Below are positions 32,836-38,767 of a DNA stretch of 51,616 bases, piece by piece. The notes under the pieces are model-generated. The model was not told the origin of the DNA, did no database searches, and saw nothing but the letters and a program-made list of their open reading frames with translations. Source of the stretch: a virus. Within the stretch, counting starts at the first letter, position 1, and each line of letters starts with the position of its first letter. The stretch spans positions 1 through 51,616 of IMG/VR virus record IMGVR_UViG_3300030450_002212. One strand, 5' to 3'. The position numbers and the translations under genes were made by a program.

Positions 32836-32836
32836 T

Positions 32837-33229
32837 TTATTTCCTTTCCTCTAAATTATGTTTCCAACCTTTCCACAAAAAAAAGTCTTGATATGCTAAA
32901 CTTAATGCCCCCTCTATATCCCAAATATCGTGAGAATCTCTAAAAAACCAATCTTCAGGGTCGCTTATATGAGATACCTCATATGAGTAATTAGCTATAA
33001 ATGGGGTATTAGTATAATTATCTACAACATCTCTTTGAAATTTTTCAAAAGCATCTTCATCTAAAACATTCCAATCGGGTTTCGGGACATCATGTTCCCA
33101 TTCATGTTTGGTAACGGTAACAATAAATGTTTCTGTTACACCATCTCTTTCATCATTAAATTTTATTGATGCTTCATCTACAAATAATAATTTTAATTTT
33201 AATAATTTTATATTTATTTCATCTTTCAT
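32837..33229 (-). CDS. 130-aa hypothetical protein
   Basis: Charged start, then a beta stretch (ETFIVTVTKHEWEHDVPKPD) and aromatic C-terminus. SD AGGAAAG. No family recognised. Confidence 0.6.
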   Translation of the reverse strand: MKDEINIKLLKLKLLFVDEASIKFNDERDGVTETFIVTVTKHEWEHDVPKPDWNVLDEDAFEKFQRDVVDNYTNTPFIANYSYEVSHISDPEDWFFRDSHDIWDIEGALSLAYQDFFLWKGWKHNLEERK

Positions 33230-33280
33230 TTTATTTCCTTTCCTAAAAATTGTGTGGGGTTATTTCTAACCCCACTTTTA

Positions 33281-33766
33281 TTAAAATTGGTTATTAATTC
33301 CTAGCTCTTGGTCAAGATAACCACAAAAACCCATACCATCTTCTCGGTAAAACCATTGAATATGTAATGAGTTTTCTTCATTATTAAATTTAAAAACATC
33401 ATGCAATTTTTTCAAAATCCCTTCAGGTGGACACCATGCAGTATTGAAGTGATAACTTATATAATCTTCGTCATACTCAAAATCAATTTCGTCTGTATTT
33501 AATTCCCACTTAGTTCCCCAATGCATATTTTTCCAATCATACCAATTATCTGCCCCAAACTGTATTAACCATTTCTTAGAGTTAGCTTTCTGCTCATCAG
33601 ATTTTAATTCTTCAGAGCCACTTACAGTTCCTTCTAGTTCTTTAGGCATAGGGTAAATTTTATTAAAATCAAAAGCACTTTTTTTAGATTTAACAAACTT
33701 GATAAATTTTTTAACTTCTTTTTTATCGCCACTAATCGTTACTTCGTTTTCACACCAATTAGGCAT
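33281..33766 (-). CDS. YubB/Api92-type ferredoxin-like domain protein (DUF1281-like)
   Basis: A 161-residue protein with the hallmark start MPNWCENEVTISGDKKEV, then FDFNKIYPMPKEL and WCPPEGILKKL, all typical of this phage and plasmid family. Its function is unknown. It overlaps the next gene by 8 bases. Confidence 0.8.
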   Translation of the reverse strand: MPNWCENEVTISGDKKEVKKFIKFVKSKKSAFDFNKIYPMPKELEGTVSGSEELKSDEQKANSKKWLIQFGADNWYDWKNMHWGTKWELNTDEIDFEYDEDYISYHFNTAWCPPEGILKKLHDVFKFNNEENSLHIQWFYREDGMGFCGYLDQELGINNQF

Positions 33767-34199
33767 TATTCATCTCCTTCAATAAATATTTTCTATCTAA
33801 GATTAAATCCCACCTATCATCATGTACCTCAACTTTTAATGCACAATCTTTTTCTGATAGTAATGCAATCCATGCTTCTTTAACTTCTAACTTTTCAGCA
33901 AAATCATCTCCACCAACTGCATAGCGACACTTATCCCAAACATCTTCTACTTTTGGGTCATATCCTTTTGCATAGCAAACTCTGTTTTTACCTTTTTTAT
34001 AAAGTTTTGATTTGGTGTTTCCACTCATAAGATATATTCCTTCATCTTTAACAAGAGTAAAACTTGGTATTGCTTTTTTCTGCTTTACCTCATCTTCATC
34101 TTCATACAAAGACTCGTAGGGTAATTCCCACTCCTCTGCATCTAAAGTATCTTTTGCGATAGCTTTTATATCTTTTCCTTCAAAGATTAATGTTGTCAT
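33759..34199 (-). CDS. 146-aa hypothetical protein
   Basis: MTTLIFEGKDIKAIAKDTLD with a charged body and a short helical end. Co-translated with the 34196-34348 gene by ATGA. No family recognised. Confidence 0.6.
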   Translation of the reverse strand: MTTLIFEGKDIKAIAKDTLDAEEWELPYESLYEDEDEVKQKKAIPSFTLVKDEGIYLMSGNTKSKLYKKGKNRVCYAKGYDPKVEDVWDKCRYAVGGDDFAEKLEVKEAWIALLSEKDCALKVEVHDDRWDLILDRKYLLKEMNNA

Positions 34200-34348
34200 G
34201 ATTTTTTCCTTTCCTTAATATCATGTTGAGAACAGTAATATGCTAATTGCTCTCGGTTTTTAATAAACTTAAATTTTTCTAGCCAATATAAATATCGTTC
34301 TGTTTGATACATTAAATCGGTAGGCATATATTCCATAAATTGTTTCAT
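34196..34348 (-). CDS. 50-aa hypothetical protein
   Basis: MKQFMEYMPTDLMYQTERYL with aromatic and basic helices, ending just inside the next gene (ATGA). SD GGAGATG precedes the start. Confidence 0.55.
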   Translation of the reverse strand: MKQFMEYMPTDLMYQTERYLYWLEKFKFIKNREQLAYYCSQHDIKERKKS

Positions 34349-34549
34349 CTACTCATCTCCTTCGTATAAATTAACAAAAACATAACCATTACTATCGTTG
34401 TGAACATCAATCATATCAATTCCATTTCTTTCCTCTAACACCACAATAATAGTATCGGGAGATGCTTCAATCTTAGTTAAAAAATCGTCAATATCTCCGT
34501 TAGCTTCTTTCCACTCTTTTGCGAGGGTTTTTTGATATAAATATGACAT
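34349..34549 (-). CDS. 66-aa hypothetical protein
   Basis: MSYLYQKTLAKEWKEANGDI with an acidic C-terminus. One-base TAATG overlap with the first gene of the operon. Confidence 0.6.
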   Translation of the reverse strand: MSYLYQKTLAKEWKEANGDIDDFLTKIEASPDTIIVVLEERNGIDMIDVHNDSNGYVFVNLYEGDE

Positions 34550-34668
34550 TATTTTACCTTTTCTAAAATTTTTAAAACAAGTTTTAATTGTTCCTTGTTA
34601 AGATCATTAATACCTTTTTTATTAATAAGTTTTTTATCTTTAAAACTTGCTAGTTCTTTATTTATCAT
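34549..34668 (-). CDS. 39-aa Lys-rich leader gene of the minus operon
   Basis: MINKELASFKDKKLINKKGI then a short amphipathic helix. AAAGGAAATG upstream is a good SD. It is the first frame after the operon promoter at 34696-34724. Confidence 0.5.
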   Translation of the reverse strand: MINKELASFKDKKLINKKGINDLNKEQLKLVLKILEKVK

Positions 34669-34695
34669 AACATTTCCTTTCTAAAGTTATACTAT

Positions 34696-34724
34696 TTTAT
34701 ACCATGATTTTACATAGCAACAAA
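34696..34724 (-). promoter_or_regulatory. Promoter of the long minus-strand operon
   Basis: On minus: TTGTTG, 16-base spacer, extended -10 TGGTATAAA (-10 at 34696-34701), preceded by AATCA. The same CATGGTAT core occurs in the plus-strand cassettes. Confidence 0.65.
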
Positions 34725-34767
34725 GCTAATTATAGATAATTCTATGGGATATCTTATAAGATAAACT

Positions 34768-34800
34768 AAACCCCTCAAAGAGAGGGGGTTTCTTATTTTT
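34768..34800 (+). terminator. Terminator-type hairpin between divergent units
   Basis: AAACCCCTC and GAGGGGGTTT pair around a 5-base loop and are followed on plus by a T-rich run (TCTTATTTTT). A 12-bp palindrome ATCTTATAAGAT lies just upstream at 34751. Genes on both sides point away from it. Confidence 0.6.
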
Positions 34801-34838
34801 TTCTATGAAACAAATAAGTCATAAGTGAAACAAGGTAA

Positions 34839-34876
34839 TCGGGGTCGGGTCGGCTCGTATCGGGGTCGGGTCGGGC
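34839..34876 (+). repeat. TCGGG repeat block 1, G-quadruplex candidate
   Basis: Two clusters of TCGGG/TCGGGG give five G-tracts of 3-4 bases (34841, 34847, 34862, 34868, 34873), the last three with 2-base loops. Confidence 0.65.
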
Positions 34877-34962
34877 TATAGTATTAGGTGTTATGGTTTA
34901 GGTTTATGTTCAAGTTATGAACCAGAACTACAACCAAAACTACTACACTACATAACAAAATA

Positions 34963-34971
34963 TGGTATAAC
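34963..34971 (+). promoter_or_regulatory. Cassette promoter 1 (extended -10 TGGTATAAC)
   Basis: -10 TATAAC at 34966-34971, preceded by TATGG, about 33 bases before the start codon of the GP88-like gene. Confidence 0.65.
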
Positions 34972-35004
34972 ATACTGTTATTAACTTTTAAGGAAGGTAA
35001 GAAA

Positions 35005-35634
35005 ATGCAAATAATTAATGTATCAAAATTAAACGGCAAATTGGCGGGTTTTCGTGCCATTGGAACGAATACCAAAACGAATGCTTATTGTAATAAAATG
35101 TATAATTCCAAAGGCGACATCATTTGTAAGTTTTGTTATAGTCACAAGGCTTTAGAAATTGCCTACAATAAAAACCTAGAACCATTTCTTGAACATAATA
35201 GTGAAGTTTTAGGGAATAACATTATAACCGAATTTGTTTATAGACAAGGTGCGAATGTCACGACAAAGTTAAACGATGCATATTTTCGTTTTTCTCAACA
35301 TGGTGAGGTTATCAACATGAATCATCTTATAAATTTAATGAACATTGCGAAAGATAACCCTAAAACCACATTCGGGTTTTGGACTAAGAGAAAAGATCTC
35401 CTTAATAAGTATACAAAAGAAAATGACATCCCCGAAAATGTAATCATGGTATACAGTAACCCAAAGATTAACAATGTTATGTACGAACCGCCGAAAAATT
35501 TCGACAAGGTTTTTAATAATGTATGGGCAGAATTTGAAACCGAAAAGCAAAATTGTACGGGTCAACGGTGCATGGATTGTTTGCGATGTTATGACAAAGA
35601 CAAAGACGATGTCATTATTGAAGCCGTAAAATAG
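35005..35634 (+). CDS. GP88-like Cys-rich protein
   Basis: A 209-residue protein. It has CKFCYSHKALE near residue 45, FRFSQHGEVINMNHLINLM in the middle and a Cys-rich end (CTGQRCMDCLRCYDKD). Order and motifs resemble the phage gene product 88 family, whose function is unknown; the cysteine clusters could hold zinc or an Fe-S centre. SD AAGGAAGG. Monocistronic: own promoter and own terminator. Confidence 0.7.
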   Translation: MQIINVSKLNGKLAGFRAIGTNTKTNAYCNKMYNSKGDIICKFCYSHKALEIAYNKNLEPFLEHNSEVLGNNIITEFVYRQGANVTTKLNDAYFRFSQHGEVINMNHLINLMNIAKDNPKTTFGFWTKRKDLLNKYTKENDIPENVIMVYSNPKINNVMYEPPKNFDKVFNNVWAEFETEKQNCTGQRCMDCLRCYDKDKDDVIIEAVK

Positions 35635-35635
35635 T

Positions 35636-35678
35636 CGGGGTCGGGTCGTCGGGTCGGGTTTATACAATCCGACCTTTT
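35636..35678 (+). terminator. TCGGG block 2: G-quadruplex motif plus terminator
   Basis: Four G-tracts (35637-35640, 35643-35645, 35651-35653, 35656-35658) with loops of 2, 5 and 2 bases fit the canonical G-quadruplex pattern. GGTCGG (35652-35657) pairs with CCGACC (35669-35674) followed by TTTT. The G-tracts and the stem share bases, so the two structures exclude each other. Confidence 0.65.
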
Positions 35679-35744
35679 GCCTATATAATAGGTTAAGGAT
35701 AATAAATAATCCATTAAACCAGAAGGAAGGTCCCCGGGAAATCA

Positions 35745-35753
35745 TGTTATATT
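35745..35753 (+). promoter_or_regulatory. Cassette promoter 2 (extended -10 TGTTATATT)
   Basis: -10 TATATT at 35748-35753, preceded by AAATCATG; 24 bases before the next start codon. Confidence 0.6.
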
Positions 35754-35777
35754 AAGTTTTTAATGAAAGGAAATATT

Positions 35778-36149
35778 ATGAGAAAAAAATTAACTTTAGA
35801 TGGCGTTTACACGGGTTTTGAACAGCATGACCCTTGGGATAGATTATGTGGCTTCCATCATTCTTGGAAATGCACCGAGTGCGGCAACCCAACTCAAGGG
35901 ATGATTAAGGCAACCAATGATTTAAATGACACCGAAATTGAGAACATGGAAGGTGTCAATATTATGGAGGACGATTGGGGCCAAGTTGTCCTTACTTTAG
36001 ATGGAGGTATTTATTGTATGTATTGTTCTGCTGGGTGGGATATTAAGAATGTTAGGCTTGACTTTCCCAGTTATAATGCCCGTAATTCTTGCTCCCAGAA
36101 TAGGGAGGACGCTATGAGATTTGATCAAGAAACTATGTACGATTATTAG
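35778..36149 (+). CDS. 123-aa protein with two CxxC zinc pairs
   Basis: CTECGNPTQG near residue 33 and YCMYCSAGWD near residue 79 form two CxxC knuckles. Other parts are acidic. Start ATG at 35778 with GAAAGGAAA just before; an in-frame ATG 15 bases earlier covers the SD. No family recognised; possibly a small transcription or translation modulator. Confidence 0.65.
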   Translation: MRKKLTLDGVYTGFEQHDPWDRLCGFHHSWKCTECGNPTQGMIKATNDLNDTEIENMEGVNIMEDDWGQVVLTLDGGIYCMYCSAGWDIKNVRLDFPSYNARNSCSQNREDAMRFDQETMYDY

Positions 36150-36188
36150 TCGGGAGTCGGGAGTCGGGTTTCCATGTCCCGACTTCTT
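36148..36188 (+). terminator. AGTCGGG triple repeat with sliding hairpin
   Basis: Three tandem AGTCGGG copies (36148-36168) and one complementary CCCGACT (36178-36184) followed by TCTTCCCTC. Any copy can pair, the nearest with a 9-base loop. Two GAGTC sites lie inside. Confidence 0.65.
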
Positions 36189-36255
36189 CCCTCTTCATCC
36201 AAGGGATAAGGTATATATAACAACAACAATATTATACACACCACCAGGAAAAACA

Positions 36256-36264
36256 TGGTATTAT
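36256..36264 (+). promoter_or_regulatory. Cassette promoter 3 (extended -10 TGGTATTAT)
   Basis: -10 TATTAT at 36259-36264 in AAAAACATGGTATTATATAT, 26 bases before the start codon. Confidence 0.7.
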
Positions 36265-36275
36265 ATATCTATTGA

Positions 36276-36286
36276 AAGGAGGTGAT
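36276..36286 (+). promoter_or_regulatory. Maximal Shine-Dalgarno sequence
   Basis: AAAGGAGGTGATT is complementary to essentially the whole anti-SD end of 16S rRNA and lies about 5 bases before the ATG at 36290. Far stronger than other SDs in the window. Confidence 0.75.
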
Positions 36287-36289
36287 TAT

Positions 36290-36481
36290 ATGTCAGACCA
36301 TTTAGAAACAATTAGAAACGAGCTAGAAGATGTCCTTATTAGATATCTTAGAGCTCTAGCTCCAGAACAAGGAGCTGACAATCAGCTAGAAGAAATTCAA
36401 GATTCAGTAGATAGTCTTGAAAGTAAAGTAGAAGATATAGAAAATCGTTTAGATGATGCTTCAGTTTCGATAGACATCTAG
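36290..36481 (+). CDS. 63-aa acidic coiled-coil protein
   Basis: MSDHLETIRNELEDVLIRYL followed by a heptad helix (EIQDSVDSLESKVEDIENRL). The maximal SD before 36290 sets the start; an in-frame ATG at 36272 would swallow the SD. Small, acidic and apparently highly translated, so it may act in large amounts on a host target. Confidence 0.7.
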   Translation: MSDHLETIRNELEDVLIRYLRALAPEQGADNQLEEIQDSVDSLESKVEDIENRLDDASVSIDI

Positions 36482-36489
36482 CTGATGTC

Positions 36490-36520
36490 GGGAGTCGGGT
36501 TACAATATCCGACTCCCTCT
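36490..36520 (+). terminator. Terminator with perfect 9-bp GGGAGTCGG stem
   Basis: GGGAGTCGG (36490-36498), 10-base loop, CCGACTCCC (36509-36517), then TCTTT. Same GTCGG core as the neighbouring cassettes. Confidence 0.7.
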
Positions 36521-36527
36521 TTCCATC

Positions 36528-36551
36528 TTACCTTAACCACGGTTAAGGTAA
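36528..36551. repeat. 24-bp near-perfect palindrome
   Basis: TTACCTTAACC and GGTTAAGGTAA are exact reverse complements separated by two bases (AC), 20 bases upstream of the next promoter: an operator-like site. Confidence 0.7.
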
Positions 36552-36569
36552 TATACAACAACTGACTAT

Positions 36570-36597
36570 TTGATTACAAAACAAAACATGGTATTAT
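36570..36597 (+). promoter_or_regulatory. Cassette promoter 4
   Basis: -35 TTGATT (36570-36575), 16-base spacer, extended -10 TGGTATTAT (-10 at 36592-36597), in AAAACATGGTATTATAT: the best -35/-10 pair of the set. Confidence 0.75.
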
Positions 36598-36627
36598 ATA
36601 TTAAATCAACCGATAAGGAGAAGAATA

Positions 36628-36708
36628 ATGCTTAACTTTATGAAATTCGTTCTGGTGCTTTGGTGTATCATGGCAACGATTATCTTATACATTGGTTTTA
36701 CTGTTTAA
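36628..36708 (+). CDS. 26-aa membrane micropeptide
   Basis: MLNFMKFVLVLWCIMATIIL then YIGFTV: one hydrophobic helix. Strong SD (AAGGAGA) and a dedicated promoter support it despite its size. A second MLNF-type peptide is at 39526. Possible holin/antiholin or membrane-stress modulator; unknown. Confidence 0.6.
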   Translation: MLNFMKFVLVLWCIMATIILYIGFTV

Positions 36709-36710
36709 CT

Positions 36711-36800
36711 AACCTGGGTTCGGGTCGGTTCGGGTAGCAGTTTATCCTTGCATGTTACTTATCCAGATGGTTGATGACATCTGGGAACCGATCCGATTTA
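36711..36800 (+). repeat. Cassette spacer with imperfect CGGGTCGGTTC stem and inner hairpin
   Basis: CGGGTCGGTTC (36721-36731) pairs, with one mismatch, with GAACCGATCCG (36785-36795). Inside lies a perfect stem CCAGATG...CATCTGG (36764-36785 area). No T-run follows, so terminator activity is uncertain. Confidence 0.5.
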
Positions 36801-36821
36801 ATTTCACTTAATGGCAAAACA

Positions 36822-36830
36822 TGGTACTAT
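36822..36830 (+). promoter_or_regulatory. Cassette promoter 5 (extended -10 TGGTACTAT)
   Basis: -10 TACTAT at 36825-36830 in GCAAAACATGGTACTAT, 27 bases before the start codon. Confidence 0.65.
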
Positions 36831-36856
36831 CTATTTATTAAATGAAAGGAAACGAC

Positions 36857-37129
36857 ATGATTAAAAACTTTGAAAACATTAAAAAGGATACTTTGATCCA
36901 TACCAAACAGCTAGGTGTTATCACTAGGGCTAAATCCCTTGAAAGCATCAAGCAAGGAAGAGGATTTAAAAACATTCTTCTTTGTTATTGTTATGGGGAA
37001 GATATCGGCATGTTCAATGAGCACGGCAGTATTTATGTAGAAGATATCGTTCAGGTATTTGATAAAGACCAAGAAGATAATTGGAATTTATACGACGGAA
37101 GAGATGCCAAAGAAATATCCAAAATATAG
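36857..37129 (+). CDS. 90-aa hypothetical protein
   Basis: MIKNFENIKKDTLIHTKQLG, beta-rich centre (NILLCYCYGEDIGMFNEHGS) and acidic end. The ATG at 36857 has GAAAGGAAA before it. Own promoter and terminator. No family recognised. Confidence 0.65.
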   Translation: MIKNFENIKKDTLIHTKQLGVITRAKSLESIKQGRGFKNILLCYCYGEDIGMFNEHGSIYVEDIVQVFDKDQEDNWNLYDGRDAKEISKI

Positions 37130-37147
37130 ACAACTAACCTAGGTTGG

Positions 37148-37208
37148 GGGAGCGTCGTCAATTAGCATATTATTGACCTCGCTCCCTTAATCGGGTCGGG
37201 TTGTCGGG
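37148..37208 (+). terminator. Long hairpin followed by TCGGG repeats
   Basis: GGGAGCG and GTCAAT (37148-37162) pair with ATTGAC and CGCTCCC (37172-37186), with only a 2x2 internal loop. Three TCGGG units follow (37191-37208). Confidence 0.65.
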
Positions 37209-37295
37209 TCTAATGAAGGATGAACATACATATACATACATAGGTTAGGGCCTTACTAATAACAGTGAATTAGTTATTTCCATAATAGAATATTA

Positions 37296-37304
37296 TGGTA
37301 TTAT
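37296..37304 (+). promoter_or_regulatory. Cassette promoter 6 (extended -10 TGGTATTAT)
   Basis: -10 TATTAT at 37299-37304 in AATATTATGGTATTATC, about 50 bases before the next gene. Confidence 0.65.
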
Positions 37305-37355
37305 CTAGTTATTGTATAAAGACTTTTATTAACAACTTAGAGAAGGAGACATTAA

Positions 37356-37772
37356 ATGGACTTAATACAAAAAACGACCCAATTGCTCGAAAATGATGCA
37401 AGTGGTAAAAAGAGCCTAACGCCTAAGCAGATAGTGGAAACATTTATTCAGCTTAGAGATGCTAACTTAAAGATACAATCTAATAAGGCTGTATTTGATA
37501 AGATGACTAAGAGCGTATTAGAGCAAGAGCCTAACAATCGCTTTGAATTAGAATACATATCAAATAAAACGCAACTTACTAGAATTGTAAGTCTTGAAGT
37601 AAGGAAGGCTAGTATCAAGACTGTTAAGCAAGTTTTAGATGGCTTACAGACAGGATTATACAGACCTTCTAAAGCCAAGAACTCTATCCTTGTAACGGCT
37701 TACGATGATAATAATCATGAGGTTCAATACATAACTAAGGTAGGATCACAGTTTATTAAGGTAAGCGACTAA
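37356..37772 (+). CDS. 138-aa hypothetical protein, last cassette
   Basis: Helical N-terminal part (KKSLTPKQIVETFIQLRDAN) and beta-rich C-terminus (YRPSKAKNSILVTAYDDNNH). SD AGAAGGAGA before the ATG. The gene is followed immediately by the candidate structured RNA. No family recognised. Confidence 0.65.
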   Translation: MDLIQKTTQLLENDASGKKSLTPKQIVETFIQLRDANLKIQSNKAVFDKMTKSVLEQEPNNRFELEYISNKTQLTRIVSLEVRKASIKTVKQVLDGLQTGLYRPSKAKNSILVTAYDDNNHEVQYITKVGSQFIKVSD

Positions 37773-37783
37773 ATCAGACGCTA

Positions 37784-37890
37784 GATAATGGCGGGAAACC
37801 GCCATTATCGGGCTAGGTTCCCTAGAGGGTTAGAAATGGCAGAATACCGCCATTTTGAGCCCCCTACCCCTCTGCTCCACTTCGAGGAGT
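37784..37890 (+). ncRNA. Candidate structured RNA (three hairpins)
   Basis: Hairpin 1: GATAATGGCGG-GAAA-CCGCCATTATC, a perfect 11-bp stem with GNRA tetraloop (37784-37809). Hairpin 2: AGAGGGTTAG (37824-37833) pairs 9 of 10 with CTACCCCTCT (37864-37873) and encloses AAATGGC/GCCATTT (37834-37855). Hairpin 3: CTCC/GGAG around a 7-base loop (37875-37889). No reading frame crosses it and no T-run ends it. GC content is well above the flanks. An alternative small hairpin CTAGG/CCTAG (37813-37825) competes with hairpin 2. Confidence 0.55.
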
Positions 37891-37963
37891 GAAACGACGA
37901 GAAGTAGGTTTTAGACATACGATTGCAACTTTTAAATTTTTAAGGTACCCTGTGGGACTCCGA

Positions 37964-37989
37964 TTGACTTTTTAAAAAAAAATTATAAT
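37964..37989 (+). promoter_or_regulatory. Promoter of the Pro/Gln-rich gene, possibly leaderless
   Basis: TTGACT at 37964-37969 and a consensus TATAAT at 37984-37989 (14-base spacer, short). The ATG at 37998 lies only 8 bases after the -10, and there is no SD. Confidence 0.45.
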
Positions 37990-37997
37990 ATATACGC

Positions 37998-38381
37998 ATG
38001 AACTTTAATCCAAATAATATGAACCAACCCTTTCAACAGGGTCCCTTGAATCATGCAATGAGTGGAGGGCAGGCTTACAACCCTGGTCGTGGTGGTCAAG
38101 TGTTACAGCAACAACCAAACATGCATCCGGCAACTAAACCCCCAGCTCCGACACCCACACCTCATGGTCATAATCCACAACAACAGCAAAGAGTCCCACC
38201 AAGAAATCCTCAACCAGTAATGCAACAAGGACCAATGACTCCTATGGTAGAAACCAAATCAGTTATGGATGTTCCTTTAGATTTAAATAAAATTCGTGGT
38301 TTTAGTAATTATGTTCGTGGTTTAAAGAATCCTACCCCTCAAAACTATCCAGATATTAATGTTTTCGGAACATATTTTTAA
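37998..38381 (+). CDS. Pro/Gln/Asn-rich protein
   Basis: A 127-residue, mostly disordered protein (MNFNPNNMNQPFQQGPLNHA, repeated PQ/PN runs) with an ordered-looking C-terminus (VPLDLNKIRGFSNYVRGLKN). Such proteins occur in virions as flexible linkers. Lack of an SD suggests a leaderless message or a start further downstream. Confidence 0.6.
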   Translation: MNFNPNNMNQPFQQGPLNHAMSGGQAYNPGRGGQVLQQQPNMHPATKPPAPTPTPHGHNPQQQQRVPPRNPQPVMQQGPMTPMVETKSVMDVPLDLNKIRGFSNYVRGLKNPTPQNYPDINVFGTYF

Positions 38382-38443
38382 CATAATTAACAGTTAACAA
38401 TTATTAAATAAAGTTGTATAAAATATTATACAAGAGGTTAACA

Positions 38444-38578
38444 ATGAAAAATTTATTTTTAGTTCTTATGGTAGGGGTTTTAGCTGGATGTGCAGCATCT
38501 GCAATTAATATATCAGCAAATATTCCGGAGTCACAAGAAATAGACATACAGATTTCCACAAAATCTACCGACGAGTAG
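38444..38578 (+). CDS. 44-aa small lipoprotein
   Basis: MKNLFLVLMVGVLAGCAASA: short signal with an LAGC lipobox, then a 28-residue mature peptide. AGAGG lies 6 bases before the ATG. It heads a run of membrane genes, which suggests a lysis module (spanin-type outer-membrane part), inferred from position. Confidence 0.65.
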   Translation: MKNLFLVLMVGVLAGCAASAINISANIPESQEIDIQISTKSTDE

Positions 38579-38581
38579 GTT

Positions 38582-38767
38582 ATGGAAAAAATGACAGATC
38601 ATGCTCTTGAGCTTCTCAAGATAATACTTTACATATGTGGAGTATTTTCTGTCTATTGTGGTCTTCAATTTATGATTCAACCTGATTGGCCCATGTTCTT
38701 TTTTCTCTTGCCAATTAATGTACTTTTTATCTATTATGTAAATCTTAGATTTAAAGGAGAGATTTAA
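38582..38767 (+). CDS. 61-aa two-helix membrane protein
   Basis: Two hydrophobic segments (LLKIILYICGVFSVYCGL and FFFLLPINVLFIYYVNL) separated by a short loop. Holin-like. TAATG overlap with the next gene. Confidence 0.65.
   Translation: MEKMTDHALELLKIILYICGVFSVYCGLQFMIQPDWPMFFFLLPINVLFIYYVNLRFKGEI

Noticed and set aside
34884-35075. 63-aa minus-strand reading frame over promoter 1
   Set aside because: It lies across the cassette promoter and the start of the GP88-like gene, with no SD and no sensible product.
34839-37208. CRISPR array from the TCGGG repeats
   Set aside because: Repeat units are 5-7 bases, spacers are whole genes, and no cas genes are present.
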